From positions 155,521 through 219,520 of the forward strand of contig NZ_SOCP01000019.1 in NCBI RefSeq assembly GCF_004364325.1: 64,000 nucleotides of DNA, given 5' to 3'. Below are positions 17,890 through 26,048 of the stretch, piece after piece. The position numbers and the translations under genes are program-made. The stretch's first letter is position 1. Each line of letters starts with the position of its first letter. Source of the DNA: Actinophytocola oryzae. GTDB lineage: Bacteria; Actinomycetota; Actinomycetes; Mycobacteriales; Pseudonocardiaceae. Below the pieces are notes generated by a model. It was given only the letters and a program-made list of their open reading frames with translations, had not been told where the DNA came from and did not search any database.

Positions 17890-18147
17890 GTGACCACGAC
17901 AGTCCGGGTCCGCTACTTCGCGGGCGCGCGCGGGGCCGTCGGCCTCGCGGAGGAGACCGTGTCCATGCCCTCCGGTGCGACCGTCGGTGACCTGCTCGCC
18001 GACCTGGGCACCAGGCACGGCGAGAAGCTCACCCGGGTGCTGACCGCGTGCAGCTTCCTCCTCGACGGTGTCGCCGTGCGGGACCGGTCGACCGCGCTGC
18101 CCGCCGACGCCGGCCTCGACGTCCTTCCCCCGTTCGCCGGCGGCTAG
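17890..18147 (+). CDS. moaD: MoaD-type sulfur carrier
   Basis: Encodes 85 residues, a ubiquitin-like MoaD/ThiS protein ending in the obligatory Gly-Gly (PPFAGG). In molybdopterin synthase the C-terminal glycine thiocarboxylate delivers sulfur to precursor Z on MoaE. The N-terminus VRVRYFAGARGAVG and the LLDGVAVRD segment are typical. Start is the GTG at 17890, with TAGCCT nine bases upstream and no ribosome site, suggesting a leaderless or near-leaderless transcript. MoaE (as a mog fusion) and moaC lie 2.4-4 kb away on the other strand, and a moaD copy is next to rpfA in M. tuberculosis too (from memory). Confidence 0.88.
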   Translation: MTTTVRVRYFAGARGAVGLAEETVSMPSGATVGDLLADLGTRHGEKLTRVLTACSFLLDGVAVRDRSTALPADAGLDVLPPFAGG

Positions 18148-18390
18148 ACCTCGGCCACTTTGGAGATCAATTTCCGCGTTTGGGTCACCGCGAATTGCAT
18201 GCAGCTTTGCCGCATGTAACCGCCTGATTTCAGCGTGCTTCTGAAGGTGTCAAGCGGATGTTGTACCCAACGTGATGCAGCACTCAGCGATACTGAATTG
18301 ATCACGTGATATCACGGGAATATAACGCGTCCTCGACACCGCTCCGACCTGCGATAATAACTTCGATCGTCACTCTTTCGATATCGTTAC
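18148..18390. other. AT-rich upstream region of the Rpf gene
   Basis: Clearly lower in GC than its surroundings and without a plausible gene. It includes a 12-bp perfect palindrome CGTGATATCACG at 18305-18316, a short CRP-like half-site pair, and several AT-rich stretches able to act as promoters. Together with the following 200 bp it forms an unusually long (459 bp) control region for a single small gene. Confidence 0.5.
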
Positions 18391-18406
18391 TGTGACCACC
18401 GTCACG
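18391..18406. promoter_or_regulatory. CRP/GlxR-like binding site upstream of rpf
   Basis: TGTGACCACCGTCACG matches the CRP-type consensus TGTGA-N6-TCACA at nine of ten fixed positions. It is followed six bases later by GATAAT (18412-18417), a good -10 box. In M. tuberculosis rpfA is a known CRP (Rv3676) target and in Corynebacterium rpf genes are bound by GlxR, so cAMP control here is a reasonable inference. Confidence 0.6.
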
Positions 18407-18424
18407 CACCGGATAATTTTGCAT

Positions 18425-18606
18425 TGGGCTTTTCGCTACGTAGCGTTCCGTCGGGTCGGCCCCGACCGACTGCATGGCCCGAGTGCCCAGAGCGCCAAAC
18501 CGTTCCGGCGGGCACGAGGGAGTTAACCCCCGACTGAAAGAGAGTCTCCGGAACGGGAAAGATGCCTGATCAGAGGGCATTTCCAGGCGCTGAGGCAGAG
18601 ACAGAA
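18425..18606 (+). other. Structured 5' leader of the Rpf gene
   Basis: After the -10 box the leader runs about 180 nt. It contains a stem around 18449-18470 (GTCGG-GTCGG...CCGA-CCGAC), a TGCCC/GGGCA stem near 18490-18520, and a separate perfect 9-bp pair CCGTTCCGG (about 18499) / CCGGAACGG (about 18549) that could form a long-range helix. This may be a regulatory RNA, but I cannot match it to a known riboswitch. Confidence 0.35.
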
Positions 18607-19248
18607 ATGGCGTATCGAGCCGATCAACGTAAGCCGTCCACCGCGCTTCGCCGCACCATCGCCCGCATCGCCCTCACCGGCGTCGCGGTGGGTGCGCCGC
18701 TGGCCGTGGCGCCTGCCTTCGCGTCGGCCGACCCCGTCAACTGGGACGCGGTCGCCGAGTGCGAGAGCGGCGGTAACTGGAGCATCGACACCGGCAACGG
18801 CTACCACGGTGGACTCCAGTTCAGCCAGAGCACCTGGGAGGCCAACGGCGGTACCGGCAACGCTGCGAACGCCTCGAAGGCGGAGCAGATCCGGGTCGCG
18901 GAGAACGTGCGGCAGTCGCAGGGCATGGGCGCTTGGCCGGTGTGCGGCAAGCGTGGTGGGTCCGGCGGCGGTTCTGCCGCTCCCGCGAAGGCCCCTGTCA
19001 AGGCCCCCGTCAAGGCCAAGGCACCGACCAGCGGCAAGAAGGCCCCGGTCCGCAGCGCCCCGGCGCCGATCGTCCTCGCGGCGTCGAACCCGGCGGGCGA
19101 CTACACCGTCGTGGCGGGCGACTCCCTGTCCAAGATCGCGACGGCGCTGAACGTGCCGGGCGGCTGGCAGGCGATCTACGAGAAGAACAAGCAGTACATC
19201 GGCGACCCCAACCTGATCGTTCCTGGTCAGAAGCTCGTCACCAAGTGA
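18607..19248 (+). CDS. rpfA: Resuscitation-promoting factor with LysM domain
   Basis: Encodes 213 residues from the ATG at 18607 (MAYRADQRKPS); an ATG 45 bp upstream is less likely because the family signal peptide begins here. Signal peptide to about residue 41 (AFASA), then the ~75-residue Rpf lysozyme-like domain with VAECESGGNW (Glu53 in the catalytic position), YHGGLQFSQSTW and C-terminal VCG. A lysine/alanine/proline linker follows (residues ~120-155) and a C-terminal LysM (DYTVVAGDSLSKIA...) that binds peptidoglycan. It is a secreted muralytic enzyme that promotes growth resumption. An intrinsic terminator ends the gene. Confidence 0.93.
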   Translation: MAYRADQRKPSTALRRTIARIALTGVAVGAPLAVAPAFASADPVNWDAVAECESGGNWSIDTGNGYHGGLQFSQSTWEANGGTGNAANASKAEQIRVAENVRQSQGMGAWPVCGKRGGSGGGSAAPAKAPVKAPVKAKAPTSGKKAPVRSAPAPIVLAASNPAGDYTVVAGDSLSKIATALNVPGGWQAIYEKNKQYIGDPNLIVPGQKLVTK

Positions 19249-19265
19249 GCTAGCCGGTCCCCGTG

Positions 19266-19306
19266 AGAAGGGCTCCACCGCGGTCCCCCGGCGGTGGAGC
19301 CCTTCT
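19266..19306 (+). terminator. Intrinsic terminator after the Rpf gene
   Basis: A perfect 16-bp stem (AGAAGGGCTCCACCGC / GCGGTGGAGCCCTTCT) with a 9-nt loop, followed by TCTCGTCC. It lies 18 bp after the stop codon and separates this gene from the next one. Confidence 0.85.
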
Positions 19307-19351
19307 TCTCGTCCTCCGGGTCCTGTCGGTGGGTTGTCCTAGGTTCGGCGC

Positions 19352-20044
19352 ATGAACCGAACCGACCGGCTGTACGGCATCGTCGAGGACCTGCGGGCCG
19401 CCGCGCCGCTGCGGCGAAGCGCACGGCAGATCGCGGCACGCTACGAGGTCAGCGTGCGCACGATCGAGCGCGACATCAGCGCGTTACAGCAGGTCGGCGT
19501 GCCCATCTACGCCGAACCCGGACGCAGGGGCGGCTACGCCATCGACCCGTCGCGGACGCTGCCGCCCCTCAACTTCACCCCGGCCGAGGCGGTCGCCGTC
19601 TCGGTGGCGCTGCGGCAGGCGACGGGCTCGCCGTTCGCCCGCGCGGCCGACAGCGCCCTGCGCAAGATCATGGCCGCCATGCCCTCCACCGACGCACTCG
19701 CGGCGAGCGAGCTGGCCGAGCGGGTCGGCTTCCTGTCGTCGATCACCCGGCCTGCGGCCATCCCGCTGATCATCGAGAACGCGCTGGCGACCAGGCACGT
19801 CCTTCGCCTGAGCTACGTCGACAAGCACGGCAGCCCGTCCGAGCGCGAGGTGGAGCCGGTGATGTTCCTCGCGGGCGACGACGCCTGGTACCTGGTCGCG
19901 TGGTGCCGCCTGCGCGAGGACCTACGGGTGTTCCGCCTCGACCGCATCCTCGCGAGCCACGACACGGGCCATTCGGCACCTGTTCGCGAGCACCGGGAAC
20001 TCCCGTTGCCGTGCAGCGTGACCCGCATCACTGTGTCGGCGTAG
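19352..20044 (+). CDS. HTH/WYL-domain (YafY-type) transcriptional regulator
   Basis: Encodes 230 residues from ATG 19352. N-terminal winged helix: RSARQIAARYEVSVRTIERDISALQQVGVPIYAEPGRRGGY, the typical DeoR/YafY form, followed by the WYL domain, here with AWYLVAWCRLREDLRVFRLDRI (about residues 175-197; WYL core and the arginine cluster that binds ligands). Regulators of this form commonly sit directly upstream of a glyoxalase-like VOC gene, as here. They usually repress the neighbour and themselves; the ligand is unknown. Confidence 0.9.
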   Translation: MNRTDRLYGIVEDLRAAAPLRRSARQIAARYEVSVRTIERDISALQQVGVPIYAEPGRRGGYAIDPSRTLPPLNFTPAEAVAVSVALRQATGSPFARAADSALRKIMAAMPSTDALAASELAERVGFLSSITRPAAIPLIIENALATRHVLRLSYVDKHGSPSEREVEPVMFLAGDDAWYLVAWCRLREDLRVFRLDRILASHDTGHSAPVREHRELPLPCSVTRITVSA

Positions 20045-20118
20045 CAAACACCGACAGGGGGTTGTCGCGGACCGCCACGAGGCTGGGTACCGGCACACCG
20101 ACGAAGGAGGAACCGGAC

Positions 20119-20484
20119 ATGGCACACGGCACGGTCGGCTGGATCCAGGTGGACACCGACGACCCCGAGGGCGCGCGGCGCTTCTACGGCGAGCTGTTCG
20201 ACTGGACGTTCGCCGCCGACCCCAACAGCGACGCCTACCAGCTGATGACGCGCACCGGCGCGGACCAGCCCCACGGCGGACTGCTCGACACCGGGGGCGA
20301 GTCCCAGAACCGGGCGACGTTCGTGATCGTGGTCGACGACGTGGTCAAGGCGGTGGCGGAGGCGGAGCGACTCGGCGGGACGGTGGTGAACCCACCGAAG
20401 ACCACGCCGAACGGTCTGACCTTCGCCGACCTGCGGGACCCGTCCGGCAACCACTTCGGCGTCTTCACCCCACCCGCGGGCTGA
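20119..20484 (+). CDS. VOC (glyoxalase/bleomycin-resistance fold) protein
   Basis: Encodes 121 residues from ATG 20119 behind a strong AAGGAGGAACC site. Two beta-alpha-beta-beta-beta repeats are seen: VGWIQVDTDDPEGARRFYGELFDW and, in the second half, FVIVVDDVVKAVAEAERLGG with closing LRDPSGNHFGVFTPP. The metal-ligand positions are only partly occupied, so enzymatic activity is uncertain; many such proteins bind toxic metabolites. It follows the WYL regulator by 74 bp and is likely its target. Confidence 0.88.
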   Translation: MAHGTVGWIQVDTDDPEGARRFYGELFDWTFAADPNSDAYQLMTRTGADQPHGGLLDTGGESQNRATFVIVVDDVVKAVAEAERLGGTVVNPPKTTPNGLTFADLRDPSGNHFGVFTPPAG

Positions 20485-20493
20485 GAACGCCCA

Positions 20494-20528
20494 CTGCCCG
20501 TGCCCTCGAACCAGAGGCGCACGGGCAG
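20494..20528. terminator. Bidirectional hairpin between VOC and moaE genes
   Basis: Perfect 10-bp stem CTGCCCGTGC / GCACGGGCAG with a 15-nt apical part that can itself pair (CCTC/GAGG). It fills the space between the converging VOC gene and the mog-moaE stop codon. Confidence 0.7.
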
Positions 20529-20529
20529 G

Positions 20530-21447
20530 CTACGGGCAGTTGACCCACTCGTCGGTGCCGTCGGTGAAGACCTGGTGCTTCCAGATGGGTAGGCGGGCCT
20601 TCACCTCGTCCACGAGGTCCGCGCAGGCCGCGAACGCCTCCTTGCGGTGCTCGGCGGCCACCGCGCAGGCCAGGGCCACGTCGCCGATGGCGAGCGGGCC
20701 GATCCGGTGGCTCACGGCCAGTGCCCGGACGCCGGCATGACGGGTCGCCACGGCCGACGCCACCTCCTCGATGACCGCCTTCGCGCTCGGGTGGCCCTCG
20801 TACTCCAGGGTGGTCACGCCCTTGCCGCCGTCGTGGTCGCGGACCGCGCCCGCGAAGGTCACGATCGCGCCAGAGGCGTCACCAGCGACCAGGGCCGCGT
20901 GGTCGTCCACCGACAGCGGCGCCTCGGTCACCTCGGCACGGCGGACCTCGGCCTCGGGTGCGGTGGTGGTGGCCGGGCTGGTGCCGTGGTCGCCGCCCCG
21001 GAGCTGGTCGAGGGCGTGGGTCAGGACGTCCTCCAGCACGCCGAGGCCGTCCTTCACCCCGCCCTTCGAACCGGGGAGGTTCACCACCAGGGTCCTGCCC
21101 ATGACGCCGGCCATCGCACGGGACAGCACCGCGGTCGGGACCTTGGGGAGGCCGGCCGCGCGGATCGCGTCCGCGAGGCCCGGGATCTCGTAGTCCAGCA
21201 GGCGCCTGGTCATCTCCGGCGTGTGGTCCGTCGGGCTGATGCCGGTGCCGCCGGTCGTGATGACCACGTCCACGCCCGCCGCCTCACGCAGTGCGGCCAG
21301 CACCGGCTCACCGTCGGGGACCACCACCGGGTCGTCCACCGAGAAGCCCCTGGCACGCAGCCACTCGACGATGACAGGGCCGGTCGTGTCCTCGTAGACG
21401 CCAGCCGCCGCGCGGTTCGACGCCGCGATCACCCGTGCCGTGCTCAT
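20530..21447 (-). CDS. moaE: Fused Mog/MoaB - MoaE molybdopterin protein
   Basis: The ATG at 21447 follows GGAGGACAG and gives 305 residues. Residues 1-~155 form a MogA/MoaB domain (TTGGTGISPTDHTPE, NLPGSKGGVKDGL), which adenylylates molybdopterin. Residues ~170-305 form MoaE, the large molybdopterin-synthase subunit: GAIVTFAGAVRDHDGG, SHRIGPLAIGDVALACAVAAEHR and the LPIWKHQ lysine motif. M. tuberculosis keeps mog and moaE2 as neighbouring separate genes (from memory), so this is a fusion of adjacent genes. Its start overlaps the moaC stop (ATGA), giving translational coupling. MoaE would pair with the MoaD encoded at 17.9 kb. Confidence 0.92.
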   Translation of the reverse strand: MSTARVIAASNRAAAGVYEDTTGPVIVEWLRARGFSVDDPVVVPDGEPVLAALREAAGVDVVITTGGTGISPTDHTPEMTRRLLDYEIPGLADAIRAAGLPKVPTAVLSRAMAGVMGRTLVVNLPGSKGGVKDGLGVLEDVLTHALDQLRGGDHGTSPATTTAPEAEVRRAEVTEAPLSVDDHAALVAGDASGAIVTFAGAVRDHDGGKGVTTLEYEGHPSAKAVIEEVASAVATRHAGVRALAVSHRIGPLAIGDVALACAVAAEHRKEAFAACADLVDEVKARLPIWKHQVFTDGTDEWVNCP

Positions 21448-21920
21448 CTGTCCTCCGGGCGGGTCCACGTGCCGGTCTTGCCGCCCTCCTTGCGCTCCAC
21501 GCGCACCTCGGAGAGCACCGCGGCCGGGTCGACCGCCTTGATCATGTCGTGCAGGGTCAGACCGGCGACCGTCACCGCGGTGAGGGCCTCCATCTCCACG
21601 CCCGTCTTGCCCGCCGTGCGGACCGACGCCTCGATGCGCACGGCGGACACCTCGATGACGAGGTCCACCGTCACACCGGTCAGCGGGAGGGGATGGCACA
21701 GCGGGATGAGGTCCGGGGTGCGTTTCGCCCCCATGATGCCTGCCACCCGCGCCACGGCCAGGGCGTCGCCCTTCTTGAGGCCGTTCGACCTCAGCAGCTC
21801 GACGACCTCCGGCGTCGTGAGCACGCGACCCGTGGCCACCGCGACTCTCGACGTCTCCGACTTCTCCGTCACGTCCACCATGCGGGCCGCGCCATGGGCG
21901 TCTACGTGGGTCAGGTCCAC
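21444..21920 (-). CDS. moaC: Cyclic pyranopterin monophosphate synthase MoaC
   Basis: Encodes 158 residues from the GTG at 21920, the full length of the family. Signatures: MVDVTEKSETSRVAVA at the N-terminus, KKGDALAVARVAGIMGAKRT, DLIPLCHPLPLTGV and GVEMEALTAVTVAGLTLHDMIK. It converts the MoaA product into cyclic pyranopterin monophosphate, an early step of molybdenum cofactor synthesis. It starts nine bases after the malic enzyme stop and overlaps mog-moaE by four, so the three form one operon. MoaA is not in the window. Confidence 0.95.
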   Translation of the reverse strand: MDLTHVDAHGAARMVDVTEKSETSRVAVATGRVLTTPEVVELLRSNGLKKGDALAVARVAGIMGAKRTPDLIPLCHPLPLTGVTVDLVIEVSAVRIEASVRTAGKTGVEMEALTAVTVAGLTLHDMIKAVDPAAVLSEVRVERKEGGKTGTWTRPEDR

Positions 21921-21929
21921 GAACCGATG

Positions 21930-23312
<1,383 letters not shown>

Positions 23313-23323
23313 CGCTTTCGAAC

Positions 23324-23509
23324 CTACTTGTTGATCTCGGTGACCGGATGTTCGTACGGCACGGCCTCGAGCGGGAAGACCAGGTCGCCGTACGGGGACA
23401 GCGCACCCTGGCGGTCGGCCGCCAGCTCGCTGACCGGGTGCTGCCCGTGGTCGTCGTCGGCGGGCCAGTGCGGGTCGATGCGGCCGGTGTTGCCGCCCTT
23501 CTTGGCCAC
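23324..23509 (-). CDS. Small conserved-type protein, unknown function
   Basis: Encodes 61 residues from the GTG at 23509, seven bases after GGAGGT. Sequence begins VAKKGGNTGRIDPHWPADDD and ends PYEHPVTEINK; it is hydrophilic, with no membrane segment or cysteine motif. I do not recognise the family. It occupies the position between the XPB-partner gene and the molybdopterin genes, as a small gene (Rv0863) does in M. tuberculosis, though I cannot confirm homology. Eleven bases separate it from the malic enzyme, so it heads that operon. Confidence 0.7.
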   Translation of the reverse strand: MAKKGGNTGRIDPHWPADDDHGQHPVSELAADRQGALSPYGDLVFPLEAVPYEHPVTEINK

Positions 23510-23616
23510 GGGACCTCCTTCTGCTCGGGTTCTGCCGCCGGCTCACGCACGGCGAGCTCAGCGAGGTGAGATTACCGGAGCGCGGTCCACGCTCTGTCGC
23601 GTATACCGTGGTACGG

Positions 23617-25878
23617 GTGCCCGGCCCCACGCTCATCGACTGGCTGCGTGCTCAGGACGACCAGACCCTGGCGGTCCTGCTCGTCGCGCGGCCCGATCTC
23701 GCCACGCCACCGCCGCCGGACACGACCGTGCTGGCGGCGCGGGCCGCGACCAGGGCGTCGGTGACCAGAGCCGCCGAAGGTCTCGACACGTTCACGCTCG
23801 CGGTGCTCGACGCGCTGGTCGTCGCGGACGCGGACAAGGAGCCGGTGTCGGTCGCGCGTGTCGTGGAGGTCGTCGGGGCGGACGCGGGCGAGGCGCGGGT
23901 ACGCGACGGACTCGACGTACTGGTGCGGCTCGCACTCGCGTGGGGCACCGACGAACTCTCGGTGGTGCCCGCCGCCCGTGAGGCGGGCGGGCTGTTCCCC
24001 GCCGGTCTCGGGCGCTCCTCACCCCCGCTGGACGACGTCGACCTGCCCGGCATGCTCGCGGACCTGCCGGAGGCCGAGCGGCGGATGCTGACCACGCTCG
24101 CACACGGCTCCCCGCTGGGCCGGACCAAGGACGCGGGCGTCTCGGTGCCGCTCGAGCAGGCACGCACACCGGTGCAACGCCTGCTCGCCATGGGCCTGCT
24201 GCTGCGCAGGGACGCGGAGACCGTCGAGCTGCCGCGCCAGGTGGCGCTCGCGATCCGGGGCAACAGTCCACTTGGGACAGTCCGGTTGACCGAGCCGACG
24301 ATGAACACCAGGCAGCACAAGGTGTCCACTGTGGACGCGACGGGAGCCGGCGAGGCACTCGAGTTCCTGCGGCGGGCCGAGTCACTGGTCAAGGCGTGGT
24401 CGACGGAACCGCCGCCGGTGCTGAAGTCGGGCGGGCTCGGGGTTCGGGACCTGCGCAGGGTGGCGCGGGAGCTGGACACCGACGAGCGCGGCGCGGGGCT
24501 GGTCGTGGAGACGCTGTTCGGCGCCGGGATGGTCGCCGACAGCTCGGCGGCCACCTCGCCGGAGTGGTTGCCGACCACGCTCGTCGACCCGTGGCTGGTC
24601 TCGACGCCCGCCACCCAGTGGGCGACGCTGGCGTCCGCGTGGCTGGACCTGCCCCGCCTGCCGGGGCTCGCGGGTGCGCGCGACGCCAAGGACAAGGTGC
24701 TGGCCCCGCTCTCCGACGACCTGCGCCGACCGCCCGCCCCCACAGAGCGCAGGCGCATCCTGTCGACCCTCGCGGAGCTGCGGGGTGGGACCGGCGTGTC
24801 GCCCGACGACCTGGCGGCGCTCATGGCGTGGCGGGCACCGCGCCGGGGTGGCCGGCTGCGGGACGAGATCGTCCGCTGGACGCTGGCCGAGGCGACGGCG
24901 CTGGGGCTCGTCGCGCTCGGTGCGTCGACCGGCGCGGGCCGCGCGCTGCTGGAGGACGGCCCGGCCGCCGCGGCCAAGCGGATGGCCGACTCGATGCCGG
25001 AGCCGCTCGACCACGTGCTGGTGCAGGCGGACCTGACGGTCGTGGCTCCCGGCCCACTGGAGCCGGGGCTGGCCGCGGACATGGCCGCGGTGGCCGACGT
25101 CGAGTCCGCGGGCAGCGCGACCGTCTACCGCGTCACGGAGTCGTCGGTGCGGCGGGCGCTGGACGTCGGCCGGACGGCCGAGGAGTTGCACGACCTGTTC
25201 CGCACGCGGTCGCGGACGCCGGTGCCGCAGGGCCTGACGTACCTGATCGACGACGTGGCGCGGCGGCACGGGCGGCTGCGTGGCGGCACGGCGACGTCGT
25301 TCCTGCGGTGCGACGACCCGGTGCTGCTGTCCGAGGTGGCCGCCCACCCCGCCGCCGCGCGGCTGGAACTGCGCAAGATCGCGCCGACGGTGCTCGTCAG
25401 CCCGGTGCCGCTCGCCGACGTCCTCGAAGAGCTGCGTGGCGCCGGTTTCGCGCCGGCCGCGGAGGACTCGCTCGGGCAGGTGCTCGACCTGCGGCCGACC
25501 GGCCTGCGCCTGCCCGCCCCGGCCAGGCCGAGGCGGGCCACGGTGAGCGCCCTGGCACCGGAACGCGCGCTCGCGATGGTGGAGCAGCTGCGGGCGGGTG
25601 ACGTGGCGGCCGGGACGCGCCGCGGGCGGACCGTCTCCCTGACCGGCGGCACCGGCGCGGCGGACACCGCGGCGACGCTGGCCCTGCTGCGGGAGGCCAT
25701 CGAGCGCAACAACCAGGTGTGGATCGACTTCGTCGACTCACGCGGGGTGGCCAGCCAGCGGGTGGTCGACCCTTTCCGGGTGGGCGGCGGCGTGCTGGAG
25801 GGACGGGACGTCACCCAGGGCGCGGTCCGCCAGTACCCGCTGCACCGCATCACGTCCGCCTCCCTGGTCGAGAGCTGA
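23617..25878 (+). CDS. Helicase-associated (XPB partner) protein with C-terminal WYL-like domain
   Basis: Encodes 753 residues from the GTG at 23617. The N-terminal half (TLIDWLRAQDDQTLAVLLVARPDL, then winged-helix-like repeats) and the segment LDHVLVQADLTVVAPGPLEP belong to the helicase C3 / XPB-associated family (Rv0862c in M. tuberculosis, from memory). No Walker A or DEAD box is present, so it is not itself a helicase. The last ~70 residues (IDFVDSRGVASQRVVDPFRV...YPLHRITS) look like a WYL domain. A TATACC box lies at about 23602-23607, nine bases before the GTG, so the mRNA may be leaderless. Its usual neighbour XPB is 15.5 kb away here. Confidence 0.85.
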   Translation: MPGPTLIDWLRAQDDQTLAVLLVARPDLATPPPPDTTVLAARAATRASVTRAAEGLDTFTLAVLDALVVADADKEPVSVARVVEVVGADAGEARVRDGLDVLVRLALAWGTDELSVVPAAREAGGLFPAGLGRSSPPLDDVDLPGMLADLPEAERRMLTTLAHGSPLGRTKDAGVSVPLEQARTPVQRLLAMGLLLRRDAETVELPRQVALAIRGNSPLGTVRLTEPTMNTRQHKVSTVDATGAGEALEFLRRAESLVKAWSTEPPPVLKSGGLGVRDLRRVARELDTDERGAGLVVETLFGAGMVADSSAATSPEWLPTTLVDPWLVSTPATQWATLASAWLDLPRLPGLAGARDAKDKVLAPLSDDLRRPPAPTERRRILSTLAELRGGTGVSPDDLAALMAWRAPRRGGRLRDEIVRWTLAEATALGLVALGASTGAGRALLEDGPAAAAKRMADSMPEPLDHVLVQADLTVVAPGPLEPGLAADMAAVADVESAGSATVYRVTESSVRRALDVGRTAEELHDLFRTRSRTPVPQGLTYLIDDVARRHGRLRGGTATSFLRCDDPVLLSEVAAHPAAARLELRKIAPTVLVSPVPLADVLEELRGAGFAPAAEDSLGQVLDLRPTGLRLPAPARPRRATVSALAPERALAMVEQLRAGDVAAGTRRGRTVSLTGGTGAADTAATLALLREAIERNNQVWIDFVDSRGVASQRVVDPFRVGGGVLEGRDVTQGAVRQYPLHRITSASLVES

Positions 25879-25890
25879 CCCCCCAGGGCC

Positions 25891-26048
25891 TCACCTGGGG
25901 ATCACGTCGTAGGCCAGGTGGGTCACGCCGTCGCCCTCGATCACCTTCGGGGTCGACAGCCGGACCGGCGCCTTGGCCAGGTCGTCGAACCAGCGGACGC
26001 CCTCGCCGAGCAGGACCGGCACCAGGTCCACCGTCACGCCCTCCAGCA
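25891..26048 (-). pseudogene. C-terminal remnant of a DHFR/RibD-like reductase
   Basis: The reverse strand reads VDLVPVLLGEGVRWFDDLA, followed by VIEGDGVTHLAYDVIP and a stop at 25891. This is the last ~50 residues of a dihydrofolate-reductase-family protein (RibD C-terminal type, e.g. YyaP-like). Everything upstream, including the NADPH site, is gone: at about 26046 the sequence switches abruptly to a regulator gene read in the other direction. There is no start codon and no promoter. Confidence 0.75.

Noticed and set aside
18425..18606. c-di-AMP (ydaO-yuaA) riboswitch in the Rpf leader
   Set aside because: This class commonly precedes rpf genes, but I do not find the expected GGGGGAACC-like and GGGGTGAA-like blocks or the CCCGAA...GACAGCTAAC end. 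The leader looks folded, but the class cannot be named.
25719..26048. N-terminal extension of the LuxR-type ORF
   Set aside because: The added residues are the antisense reading of the reductase remnant and overlap the XPB-partner gene; they have no similarity to the missing P-loop region.
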